Assembly: GCA_964626565.1 (NCBI GenBank)
Contig: CAZVFX010000004.1
Span: 40,349-104,348, forward strand
Length of the DNA: 64,000 nt
Source of the DNA: CAZVFX01 sp964626565
GTDB lineage: Bacteria > Myxococcota_A > UBA9042 > CAIXZC01
Direction: 5' to 3'
Below the pieces are notes generated by a model that was not told where the DNA came from, ran no database searches, and was given only the letters and a program-made list of their open reading frames with translations. Positions 49,243-57,219 of this stretch are shown here, piece after piece; position 1 is the first letter of the stretch, and every line of letters begins with the position of its first letter. The translations under genes and the position numbers were made by a program.

Positions 49243-49346
49243 CAATTCTCAATTTTCAATGTCCAATGTTCAGTTGAAAGGCAACCCTCGTTCCCTGGTG
49301 GAACGGTGGCCAATTGATAATTGAAAATTGGTAATTGAAAACTGAC
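49243..49346. repeat. Inverted pair of CAATTNN heptamer arrays between convergent genes
   Basis: Five CAATTNN-type units at 49243-49277, a 34-base unique spacer, then five AATTGNN-type units (49312-49346). The two arms are inverted, so each reads NNCAATT away from the stop codon of its own gene. The last four right-arm units share a 26-base stretch with the array at 55283. Confidence 0.92.
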
Positions 49347-52300
49347 TTACGGTTCCTGCTCACAGACGAACAGGCGCAGCGCCGCGCAATCCAGGTCGTT
49401 CCATTTGCCGGTGTTCAGGATCTCTACACAATCCTCTTTGCCCTGGAAGTTGTCGGGCTGACCGCCGTGCCAGTTCGTGTAAGCCACGGGTTCGAGGTTG
49501 GCCCAGGCAAAGGTGTTCTCAACTGCCTTGTCGTTGAAACCGATCCACGACGCGTTGTTGGGCGTGAGCCCGGCGACAAAAGCGTTCTCGGCCGCGCTGG
49601 AGATGGAAACCAGGTGACTGCCGCTCCAGCCCCCGCAGGTGTTCTTGGCTGCATCCCACGTGTTGACCTGGTTGTACAGTTTGTAGCAGCCGGTTCCCCA
49701 GATGGTCCCGCTGCACGTCTTGCACTCAGCCAGGCCGATGTGTACCGACGCTTCCGTGCCGAATCCGGGGTTGTCATCGGACGGAATCACCTCGCAGGTC
49801 CATTTCTCGCACTGGTCGCACAGCCAGGGCGGGCAGGGGGTGGTGAGGTCGCCGTCCACCGTGTCGCCGGTGAGTGCGGGCTGTAGAACGCCGTCTTTGT
49901 ACCACTTGTACTGGTAGCTGACGGGGTCGAATTCCATGTCCGCCGACGCCTGCTCGATAACGCAAATCAGGTCGTCAGCGTCCACCGGGTTGGGCGGCTG
50001 CACGGAAATCTCGGGGTTGGAAGGAGGATAGTTGGGAAGGGGCACACAAACTTCGGCGGCCGCGTCCGACGCCCAGTAGGTGCCGCCGGACAGTTCCGCG
50101 TGAAGGTTGTTTTCTGATGTGTCGAACAGTGTCTGGTACTGGTTCTGATCCGCGCCCCAGTACGCCACGGTGCTCGCCAGCACCTCCATGTGCTTGGGCG
50201 GAACGATGGTTTGGCCGTCGTACAGGGCCGCGGATGAGATGCGCATCTCGTCCAGCAGGCCCTTCATGCGGTCCTTCATCACCCCGTCGGTGCCCAGGCG
50301 CCCCCCGAGATAGAGCGGCAGAGAGCTTGCCACCAGGTTCTCATCGCACGCCTTAGTGTCCCCCAGTTCGCCGTCCACGTACAGCCGCAGTTCCGCCCCA
50401 TCGAACACCGCCGCGGAGTGGTGCCAGCCGATAATGTCGGCGGGTTTCTTGCCCACCTTGAATTCGGTACCCGCCGCGCCCTTCATCTTGAACTCGACGG
50501 TCTTGTCGTTCTTGATCTTGAACTGGAATGCCTTCTCGGAACTTCCGGGAGCGTCCCACCGGTTGAGGAACACCCGGTTGCCCGTGGTTTCCACGTTCCA
50601 CCAGCATTCGATGGTGAACGCACCGGCCAGGTCCAACTGCGGGCTGTCGGGTACCGTGGCGAGGCCGGAAACCCCGTCGAACTGCAGGCTGTGGCAGCCG
50701 CAGTTGTCTACCTGGGCGCCGATGCAGTTGCCGCCGGTGCAGGTGTCATCTATCGTGCACGGCTGGCCGTCGTCACATGCGCCCTGGACCGGGGCGTACA
50801 GGCACACCGTTTCTCCGCACACGTCCTCCGTGCATGGATTTCCGTCGTCGCAGTCGGTTTCCTCACCGCCAACACACGCGCCACTGGCGCACTGGTCGCT
50901 GAACGTGCACGGATTCCCGTCGTCGCAGTCAGCGTCGTTGTTGGTGAACTGGCAGCCCGCTTCACTGTCGCATTGGTCGTCGGTGCAAACGTCGCCATCG
51001 TCACACTCCACCAGTCCGCCCGGCATGCAGGTGCCCACTGCACAGTAGTCCCCGTCGGTGCACTCGTCCCCATCGTCGCACGCTTCGGAGTTGGAAACGA
51101 TGGAGCAGCCCGAGGCCGGGTTGCACGAATTGTCGGTGCAGGGGTTGTTGTCGGAGCAGTCCAACTCCCCCTGGCCCAGGCACTCACCTTCAGTGCATTG
51201 GTCTTCCAGCGTACACATGTCGCCGTCATTGCACGATTTCGAGTTGAAGGTATACACGCAGCCCTGGTCCGGCTTGCACGTTTCGTCGGTGCACAGGTTG
51301 TAGTCGTTGCAGGGCAAAGGCGTGCCCGGTTGGCACGCGCCGCCGAGGCACTTGTCGTTCAGCGTGCACTGGTTGCCGTCATCGCAAGCCGCGTCCACGG
51401 GTGCGCTCTTGCATTCGCCCTGGGCGTCACAGTAGTCGCTGGTGCACGGATTGCCGTCGTCGCATACCACCGCTGGCCCCGGCGCACATTCGCCGTTGGC
51501 GCACTGGTCACTCGTGGTGCATTTATCGCCGTCATCGCACGGCTGGGAGTTGTTGAGGTACAGGCACTCCCCGCTGTCGACATCGCAGGAGTCGGTGGTG
51601 CACGGGTTGTTGTCGTTGCAATCGAACAGCGTCTCGCCGGGCAGGCACTCGGCGTTGGTGCAGGTGTCTCCGGTGGTGCAGGGGTTGTCGTCGTCGCAGG
51701 GGAGGTCGTTGGGCTCGTTGACGCAACCCAACTCGGGATCGCAGTAGTCGTTGGTGCAGAAGTTCCCGTCGTCTTCGCACACCGCGGGCTCGCCGGAGCA
51801 CACTGCCCCGTCGCAGACGTCATCCACGGTGCACGCGTCTCCATCGTCACACGCCCCTTCAACCACTTCGGATTGACAGCCATCCGCCGGCAGGCAACTG
51901 TTCGAAGTACAGGGGTTGCCGTCTTCGCAATCCAGGGTGTCGCCCACGCACACTCCCTCCAGGCAGTAGTCGGGCGAGGTGCACGCATTGCCGTCGTCGC
52001 AGTCGTTGTCCGCCGGTTCGTTGACGCACCCTGCCTCGTCGTCGCACGTGTCGTCGGTGCACGGATTGCCGTCATCGCACGCCAGCAGCTCGCCCACACA
52101 TTCGCCTTCCAGGCACTGGTCGTCTGAAGTGCAGTCGAGGCCGTCGTCGCACTCCTCTCCGTCCTCCACAAAACCCTCGTTGCATTCCCCGGTTTCGGGC
52201 GCGCACGAGGTCACGAGGCACTGGTTTTCCGACTCCGGGCAATCCACCACGGTCACGGGATTGATGATGCAGAAACCTTCGTGGCAGTGGAGTACTCCGT

Positions 52301-53105
52301 TGCACAAGTCCTCATCGTTGTATCCGGCGCAGTCGGAATCGAACGCGCAGTCGCACGTCAGGGTCTCTCCCGACACGCAGTTGCCGCCGTCACATCTGTC
52401 ACCCTCGGTGCACTCGTTGTCATCGTCGCACGGGTCGTCGTTGAACTGGGCGTAGCAACCCTCTACCGGGTCACAGAAATCGTCGGTGCAGGGGTTGTTG
52501 TCTTCACAGTCGGTTTGCGTTGTGGCCTTGCACTCCCCGTTGGCGCAGCCATCACCCTCGGTGCATACGTCCTGGTCGCTGCAGTCTTCTCCTTCGGTGG
52601 ACTCCGTGCCTTCTTCGTTGCAGTAGAAAGGAACGGTGCCGACGCACCACTTCGCCCCCGGGTCGCACACCCACGGCATGCATTTGCCGTCGAGGCAGTA
52701 CTGACCCGACTCGCAGTGGGTGGTCTCGAGGCAGAAGACGCATTCGCCCTTCTCTTTGTCGCAGATGAGCCCGGCCGCGCAGTCGAGGTCCTTGATGCAG
52801 CCATCCTCTTTCATCACGCATTGGTTCTTGTCGCACTTGTATCCGGAAGGACAGTGGGAGGTGATGAGGCACTCCTGGCAGATACCGGCCTGGTCGCAGT
52901 AGTACGGCCCGCAGTTATCGTCGCTTTCGCACGCGATTTTGACCTCATCAGGGAACGCCGCATCCTGGCTCCATGTGTCGGGCCAGCCATGGAGCACCCC
53001 GTCCAAGCTGATAAACGGGTCTGCTGCATCGCTCCCGCCGCAACGCCACGCAGTCGCGCTACACAGCAGGAAGATCGCAACGAAAGTAACCGAGTTCCTG
53101 ATCAT
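49347..53105 (-). CDS. Giant Cys-rich secreted protein with LamG-like and C-type lectin domains
   Basis: A 1252-residue secreted protein (signal FVAIFLLCSATAWRCGG). Residues about 55-180 are Cys-rich. From about 180 to 800 there are some twenty 20-residue half-repeats of two alternating kinds: CDDGNPCTSDYCDAQGEC-like and CDDGDKCTTSDQCANGEC-like. A LamG/concanavalin-like domain follows at about 825-1000 (LQFDGVSGLATVPDSPQLDL). The end is an Ig-like stretch and a complete-looking C-type lectin domain (about 1135-1252). That domain reads GCYKLYNQVNTWDAAKNTC, then WIGFNDKAVENTFAW and ends WNDLDCAALRLFVCEQ. It probably binds glycans at the cell surface. The TAA stop codon abuts a heptamer array. 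Confidence 0.88.
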   Translation of the reverse strand: MIRNSVTFVAIFLLCSATAWRCGGSDAADPFISLDGVLHGWPDTWSQDAAFPDEVKIACESDDNCGPYYCDQAGICQECLITSHCPSGYKCDKNQCVMKEDGCIKDLDCAAGLICDKEKGECVFCLETTHCESGQYCLDGKCMPWVCDPGAKWCVGTVPFYCNEEGTESTEGEDCSDQDVCTEGDGCANGECKATTQTDCEDNNPCTDDFCDPVEGCYAQFNDDPCDDDNECTEGDRCDGGNCVSGETLTCDCAFDSDCAGYNDEDLCNGVLHCHEGFCIINPVTVVDCPESENQCLVTSCAPETGECNEGFVEDGEECDDGLDCTSDDQCLEGECVGELLACDDGNPCTDDTCDDEAGCVNEPADNDCDDGNACTSPDYCLEGVCVGDTLDCEDGNPCTSNSCLPADGCQSEVVEGACDDGDACTVDDVCDGAVCSGEPAVCEDDGNFCTNDYCDPELGCVNEPNDLPCDDDNPCTTGDTCTNAECLPGETLFDCNDNNPCTTDSCDVDSGECLYLNNSQPCDDGDKCTTSDQCANGECAPGPAVVCDDGNPCTSDYCDAQGECKSAPVDAACDDGNQCTLNDKCLGGACQPGTPLPCNDYNLCTDETCKPDQGCVYTFNSKSCNDGDMCTLEDQCTEGECLGQGELDCSDNNPCTDNSCNPASGCSIVSNSEACDDGDECTDGDYCAVGTCMPGGLVECDDGDVCTDDQCDSEAGCQFTNNDADCDDGNPCTFSDQCASGACVGGEETDCDDGNPCTEDVCGETVCLYAPVQGACDDGQPCTIDDTCTGGNCIGAQVDNCGCHSLQFDGVSGLATVPDSPQLDLAGAFTIECWWNVETTGNRVFLNRWDAPGSSEKAFQFKIKNDKTVEFKMKGAAGTEFKVGKKPADIIGWHHSAAVFDGAELRLYVDGELGDTKACDENLVASSLPLYLGGRLGTDGVMKDRMKGLLDEMRISSAALYDGQTIVPPKHMEVLASTVAYWGADQNQYQTLFDTSENNLHAELSGGTYWASDAAAEVCVPLPNYPPSNPEISVQPPNPVDADDLICVIEQASADMEFDPVSYQYKWYKDGVLQPALTGDTVDGDLTTPCPPWLCDQCEKWTCEVIPSDDNPGFGTEASVHIGLAECKTCSGTIWGTGCYKLYNQVNTWDAAKNTCGGWSGSHLVSISSAAENAFVAGLTPNNASWIGFNDKAVENTFAWANLEPVAYTNWHGGQPDNFQGKEDCVEILNTGKWNDLDCAALRLFVCEQEP

Positions 53106-53133
53106 CTTTTACCCCTCCCGAACATAAGGGCAG

Positions 53134-53145
53134 TGCATATATGCA
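53134..53145. promoter_or_regulatory. Possible operator: 12-base palindrome upstream of the lectin gene
   Basis: TGCATATATGCA is a perfect palindrome 29 bases upstream of the lectin gene ATG, where a promoter would be expected (the reverse strand reads TATATG). A binding protein is not known. Confidence 0.25.
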
Positions 53146-53195
53146 TAACATGATCAGTGTAATAGAAGGGCGATAGAGACACAACGACATTTCAG

Positions 53196-53223
53196 AATTG
53201 AAAATTGAGAATTGAAAATTGGG
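53196..53223. repeat. Heptamer array, four AATTGNN units
   Basis: AATTGAA, AATTGAG, AATTGAA, AATTGGG, ending three bases before the dnaK stop codon (read downstream of dnaK as NNCAATT). Confidence 0.88.
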
Positions 53224-53226
53224 TTT

Positions 53227-55137
53227 CTACTTCACTTCCTCGAAGTCCGCGTCGATGACGTCGTCATCCTGAGGCGGGGGCGGCGGCGGTGAGCCGGCGG
53301 GACCGGCCTCGGGACCTTCCGCGCCGGGCGCGGATTGGGAGGCCTGCTGGTACATCATCTCAGCGATTTTGTGGGATGCCTGGGTCAGCTCCTCGAACGC
53401 GGTCTTGATCCGGTCGTGGTCTTCGGTGCCCAGCGCTTCCTTCAACCCTGCAATCGCCTTCTCCAGACGAGTCGCTTCTTCTTCCGACAGCTTGTCTTTG
53501 TACTCGGTGAAACTCTTCTCCACCTGGTACAAAGTGCCGTCCGCCTGGTTGCGGAGCTCGGCGAGGTCCTTCTTCTTTCGGTCCTCTTCTTCGTAGTTCT
53601 TGGCCTGGTCCACCATGCCGTCGATTTCGTCCTCGGAAAGGCCGCTCGACGCCTTGATGGTAATCGCCTGCTTTTTGCCCGTGGCTTTATCGTTGGCAGA
53701 TACGGACAGAATACCGTTGGCGTCGATATCGAAGGTCACTTCGATTTGCGGGATGCCCCGCGGCGCCATGGGGATGCCGTCGAGAATGAACTGTCCCAGC
53801 GTCCGGTTGTCCCGGGCCATGGAGCGTTCCCCCTGGAGCACGTGCACATCCACCCGGTTCTGGTTGTCTTCCGCAGTGGAAAAGATCTGGCTCTTGGTGC
53901 AGGGGATGGTGGAGTTGCGTGTAATGAGGGTGGTCATGACGCCGCCCAGAGTCTCGATGCCCAGCGACAGGGGAGTCACATCCAGCAGCAGAATGTCCTT
54001 TACGTCTCCGGCCAGAACTGCACCCTGAACCGCGGCGCCCATGGCCACCACTTCGTCCGGGTTGACCCCCTTGTGGGGTCCCTTGCCGAAGAATTCCTCC
54101 ACCGTCTTCTGCACCAGAGGCATGCGGGTGCTGCCGCCCACCAGGATAACTTCGTTGATGTCGCCGGGCCGCTTGCCTGCGTCGGCCAGCGCCCTCCGCA
54201 GCGGCTCCAACGACCGCTCTACCAGGTCGCCCACAAGCTGTTCCAGCTTCGACCGGGAGATCTTCAGCAGCATGTGCTTGGGGCCTGCCGCATCGGCAGT
54301 GAGGAACGGCAGGTTCACTTCCGTTTCCATGGTGGAGGACAACTCGATCTTGGCCTTCTCCGCAGCTTCCTTCAACCGCTGCAACACCACCCGGTCTTCC
54401 GAGACGTCCAGGCCGGTGTCCTTCTTGAACTCGGCAGCCAGGAACTCGATGATCCGCTGGTCCAGGTTGTCGCCGCCCAGGTGGGTGTCGCCGTTGGTGG
54501 AGATCACCTCGACCACGTTGTCGCCAACTTCCAGGATGGAGATATCGAAGGTGCCGCCACCGAAGTCGTAGACTGCGATCACTTCGTTGGTCTTTTTGTC
54601 CAAACCGTAGGCCAGCGCCGCGGCGGTGGGCTCGTTGATGATACGCTTCACCTCGAGGCCGGCGATGCGGCCCGCGTCCTTGGTGGCCTGACGCTGGGAA
54701 TCGTTGAAATAGGCCGGCACGGTAATAACCGCTTCGGTAACCTCTTCGCCCAGGTAATTCTCGGCTGCGCGCTTGAGCTTCTGGAGGATCCGGGCGGAAA
54801 TCTCGGGTGGGCTGTATTCCTTGCCCCTGACCTCGACGTACGCATCCCCGTTTTTGCTCTCGGCCGTCTTGAACGGCACCATCTTCATCTCTTCCGAGAC
54901 TTCGCCGAACCGCCGGCCTACGAACCGCTTGATGGAAAAAACAGTGTTTTCCGGGTTGGTGATCGCCTGCCGCTTGGCAACTTGCCCTACCAGCACGCCG
55001 CCCTTGTCATCAAAGGCCACAACTGAGGGAGTAGTGCGCCCGCCCTCTTCGTTTTCGATCACACGCGGGTCCTTGCCTTCCATCACCGCAACACATGAAT
55101 TTGTCGTCCCCAGGTCAATGCCGATTATCTTTCCCAT
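53227..55137 (-). CDS. dnaK: Chaperone DnaK (Hsp70)
   Basis: ATP-driven protein-folding chaperone of 636 residues. Phosphate motifs GIDLGTTNSCVAVMEG and YDFGGGTFDISILEVG, the linker region DILLLDVTPLSLGIETLGG and an acidic end (DDDVIDADFEEVK) are all present. A Pro run precedes the tail. No grpE or dnaJ gene lies beside it. The promoter is at 55248-55275, so the leader of about 105 bases contains a heptamer array before the SD (GAGGTG). Confidence 0.98.
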   Translation of the reverse strand: MGKIIGIDLGTTNSCVAVMEGKDPRVIENEEGGRTTPSVVAFDDKGGVLVGQVAKRQAITNPENTVFSIKRFVGRRFGEVSEEMKMVPFKTAESKNGDAYVEVRGKEYSPPEISARILQKLKRAAENYLGEEVTEAVITVPAYFNDSQRQATKDAGRIAGLEVKRIINEPTAAALAYGLDKKTNEVIAVYDFGGGTFDISILEVGDNVVEVISTNGDTHLGGDNLDQRIIEFLAAEFKKDTGLDVSEDRVVLQRLKEAAEKAKIELSSTMETEVNLPFLTADAAGPKHMLLKISRSKLEQLVGDLVERSLEPLRRALADAGKRPGDINEVILVGGSTRMPLVQKTVEEFFGKGPHKGVNPDEVVAMGAAVQGAVLAGDVKDILLLDVTPLSLGIETLGGVMTTLITRNSTIPCTKSQIFSTAEDNQNRVDVHVLQGERSMARDNRTLGQFILDGIPMAPRGIPQIEVTFDIDANGILSVSANDKATGKKQAITIKASSGLSEDEIDGMVDQAKNYEEEDRKKKDLAELRNQADGTLYQVEKSFTEYKDKLSEEEATRLEKAIAGLKEALGTEDHDRIKTAFEELTQASHKIAEMMYQQASQSAPGAEGPEAGPAGSPPPPPPQDDDVIDADFEEVK

Positions 55138-55147
55138 ATCTTCACCT

Positions 55148-55189
55148 CAATGCTCAATTTCCAATTCTCAATCTTCAATTCTCAAACCA
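55148..55189. repeat. Heptamer array in the dnaK leader, six CAATNNN-type units
   Basis: CAATGCT, CAATTTC, CAATTCT, CAATCTT, CAATTCT, CAAACCA in phase, between the dnaK promoter and its ribosome binding site. It is inverted relative to the array at 55283. Confidence 0.9.
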
Positions 55190-55247
55190 GACAGATTGCC
55201 TGGCTCGAATGCGTGGCATCAGGCGCCGCCGCCGCAGAACCGCCAAT

Positions 55248-55275
55248 AAAGTAATGGGGTCGCTGCGCTTGTCAA
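55248..55275 (-). promoter_or_regulatory. Predicted sigma70-type promoter for dnaK
   Basis: On the minus strand TTGACA, 16 bases, TACTTT. It does not look like a sigma32 site, and no CIRCE inverted repeat is seen in the leader. Confidence 0.6.
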
Positions 55276-55282
55276 GGCCGTC

Positions 55283-55324
55283 AATTGAAAATTGGCAATT
55301 GAAAATTGGTAATTGAAAACTGTT
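55283..55324. repeat. Heptamer array, five AATTGNN units plus AACTGTT
   Basis: Six units in phase; the last overlaps the stop codon (55323-55325) of the HEAT lipoprotein gene. Read downstream of that gene it is NNCAATT. Confidence 0.92.
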
Positions 55325-55721
55325 ACTCTGTTTCTTCCTCTTCTTCGTCCTCATCCGGGGAAATCACCATGAACGCCAGCTCCCTTATTTCGGGGTCGGG
55401 ATCGTCCTTGGCTACCTTGCCTAAAATCGGAGTGTAGGTCTCGGCGGGAAGTTCGGACAGCTCAGCGACTGCGAGCATTCGGGTAGGGGCGTCTCCTTCA
55501 GCAAGGAGACCCTTTAGCAAGGACAGTCGTTCGGCAGGCTTGAGTTTCTCGAGTTGGCCCCGGGCGTGGTTCTTCTGGCGAAAATCGTCGCCCAGGAGCG
55601 CCTCTTTGATCTGTTCCGCGGTGAGCTGGCGGTCTTCGGGGTACTCCGCAATGGCGCCGGCTCCGCATCCCAACGCCAGGACCAGCACGATTGTCATGCT
55701 CGGGAGGGTAAAAAACCTCAT
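55323..55721 (-). CDS. HEAT-repeat-like lipoprotein
   Basis: A 132-residue predicted lipoprotein (SMTIVLVLALGCGAG). Its helical mature part has HEAT-like pairs (RLSLLKGLLAEGDAPTRMLA, ILGKVAKDDPDPEIRELAFM) and an acidic tail. It overlaps the upstream HEAT protein gene by four bases (ATGA), and the two share similar helical repeats, suggesting an old duplication. Probably a binding scaffold in the envelope. Confidence 0.72.
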   Translation of the reverse strand: MRFFTLPSMTIVLVLALGCGAGAIAEYPEDRQLTAEQIKEALLGDDFRQKNHARGQLEKLKPAERLSLLKGLLAEGDAPTRMLAVAELSELPAETYTPILGKVAKDDPDPEIRELAFMVISPDEDEEEEETE

Positions 55722-56197
55722 TCGGTTTCCTCCGCCTTGGTTTCCGGCTCGCTGGTGGCGTCCGCTTCTTCATCGGGCGGCTCCAGCGCGATTTCCGCCA
55801 TCATGCGCACGTCTTCGTCCTTGTCGTCCTTGGCAATCTTCTTTAGCTGGTCGATGATCTTTTGAGCATCCTCTCCTGCCGAGTCCTTCAGCTCTGACAG
55901 TTCCTGTACCGCTTTTATCCTGATGGCCGCGCTGTCGTTCTTGAGCTGCTCGGTCCACAGCTTGACCTGTTTGCTCACGTCCGCATCGGCCAGTTGCTCG
56001 GCCGCAGCCAGCGCGGTGCTAAGATTGTCGATCTGCTCCTCAGCCATCTTATCGAGTTCCGCCTCGGAGAGCTTCTTCTTCACCGCGGAGGTGATCTCCT
56101 CGATGTCCTTGTCGGCCGAAGTCTTGGCGTAGTAAAACACGAATGCAGCCGCGGCGACTACGACCAACAGCAGAAAGATGATCAGCTTCTTCAGCAT
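55718..56197 (-). CDS. Membrane-anchored HEAT-repeat-like protein
   Basis: A 159-residue protein with an N-terminal membrane anchor (LIIFLLLVVVAAAAFVFYYA). A helical body has two HEAT-like units (AAIRIKAVQELSELKDSAGE, IIDQLKKIAKDDKDEDVRMM) and the tail is acidic. It lies 33 bases after the TPR gene and overlaps the HEAT lipoprotein gene. Confidence 0.75.
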   Translation of the reverse strand: MLKKLIIFLLLVVVAAAAFVFYYAKTSADKDIEEITSAVKKKLSEAELDKMAEEQIDNLSTALAAAEQLADADVSKQVKLWTEQLKNDSAAIRIKAVQELSELKDSAGEDAQKIIDQLKKIAKDDKDEDVRMMAEIALEPPDEEADATSEPETKAEETE

Positions 56198-56230
56198 TGC
56201 GTCCCCCAGTTGAACCGTTGCAGGCGTTCT

Positions 56231-56998
56231 CTACCAGTACTTCTTCCAGTGCTTCAACCACCGCTTCTTGGCCTTTTCCTTCTCTTCCGCCATTTCGGGG
56301 ATGTTGGTTTCGAGGAAATCTTTCTCCGGGTAGTCGATGATGAATTTCAACGTTTCCTTCGACTCTTTTTTCATCCCTTCAGCGAGGTACACCTCGGCGA
56401 GGAAGCGGTGGTTCATGAGGTGTTTCGGACCCAATTCGATGGCCTTCTTCAAAAGCTTGATGGCCCGGTCGTTGTCCCCTCCCTTCACGCCCGGAAGCTT
56501 GAAATAGAGCCGGCCCAACACCCGGTAGGCGCCGCCGCCTTCGTATGCCGGCTTCTTCTTCTTCACGAAGTTCATCGCCTCTTTCAGGTGAGGCACGAGC
56601 CCAAGGCTTTGGAGTATCCCCTTCGCCTCGCCGAACTTGCCATAGCTCACTCCCAGCCAGAAATGGCACGCCACGCACTTGTCGTTCAGCTTGATCGCCT
56701 CCTGGCAGTACCTTATCCCCAATTCGAAGATCTTCATCTTCTCTTTGTTGTCGTCCGTGTGGGTGCCGATCCAGTACAACACTCTTCCCAGCTTCCACCG
56801 GGCTTCCCAGTTCTTTTCATCGACGGCCAGCACCTTCTCATACGCGTCCTTCGCCTTCTCTGCTTTGCCCTTCGCACGTTTCTTGTAGAATTTGTCGCCC
56901 TTCTTCATGAGAGCCTTGGCGAAATTGGCGGCCCGGGTCTCCTGGGCGCCGAACAAGAACGCAACACCGACAAACAACACGACTAATGCTCTTTTCAT
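56231..56998 (-). CDS. Secreted TPR-repeat protein
   Basis: A 255-residue protein with a signal peptide (MKRALVVLFVGVAFLFGAQETRA) and TPR-like helices: KDAYEKVLAVDEKNWEARWK, GIRYCQEAIKLNDKCVACHF, AIKLLKKAIELGPKHLMNHR. The end is very basic (KAKKRWLKHWKKYW). It is first in a group of three with the HEAT genes. AGGAGG precedes its ATG and a promoter lies at 57031-57060. Confidence 0.82.
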   Translation of the reverse strand: MKRALVVLFVGVAFLFGAQETRAANFAKALMKKGDKFYKKRAKGKAEKAKDAYEKVLAVDEKNWEARWKLGRVLYWIGTHTDDNKEKMKIFELGIRYCQEAIKLNDKCVACHFWLGVSYGKFGEAKGILQSLGLVPHLKEAMNFVKKKKPAYEGGGAYRVLGRLYFKLPGVKGGDNDRAIKLLKKAIELGPKHLMNHRFLAEVYLAEGMKKESKETLKFIIDYPEKDFLETNIPEMAEEKEKAKKRWLKHWKKYW

Positions 56999-57030
56999 TA
57001 TTTCCTCCTAACGAGTCCGATGACGAGCGC

Positions 57031-57060
57031 AGTATAGTCTTTGCCGCCGTTGCTGTGCAA
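57031..57060 (-). promoter_or_regulatory. Predicted sigma70-type promoter for the TPR-HEAT group
   Basis: On the minus strand TTGCAC, 18 bases, TATACT; 32 bases before the ATG at 56998. Confidence 0.5.
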
Positions 57061-57069
57061 CGACTTTCT

Positions 57070-57123
57070 GTTAGCCGTTAGCGGTTAGCCGTTAGCCGTG
57101 CAGACCCTGACCCTGGACCCGCC
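57070..57123. repeat. Heptamer array, GTTAGCC units then ACCCTGG-type units
   Basis: Four GTTAGCN units (57070-57097), an irregular GTGCA, then GACCCTG, ACCCTGG, ACCCGCC. It lies between divergent promoters. Confidence 0.88.
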
Positions 57124-57164
57124 TTTTTCCCGATCCCCAAGCCCCACGCCCGCAGGTTTTCCCT

Positions 57165-57193
57165 TTGACACAAAGGAAAGGGCATGATACTGA
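57165..57193 (+). promoter_or_regulatory. Predicted sigma70-type promoter for the MrfA/MrfB-like pair
   Basis: TTGACA, 17 bases, TACTGA; 26 bases upstream of the ATG at 57220. Confidence 0.6.
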
Positions 57194-57219
57194 ATATATG
57201 TTGAGTAGTGGGGTGCTCC

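Noticed and set aside
50418..52127. A 569-codon plus-strand frame opposite the Cys-rich lectin protein, rich in Val/Ala
   Set aside because: Mirror of the repeated Cys/Asp codons; repeats in it follow the real gene's repeats.
53335..55026. A 563-codon plus-strand frame antisense to dnaK
   Set aside because: dnaK is unmistakable; long antisense frames are common opposite conserved GC-rich genes.
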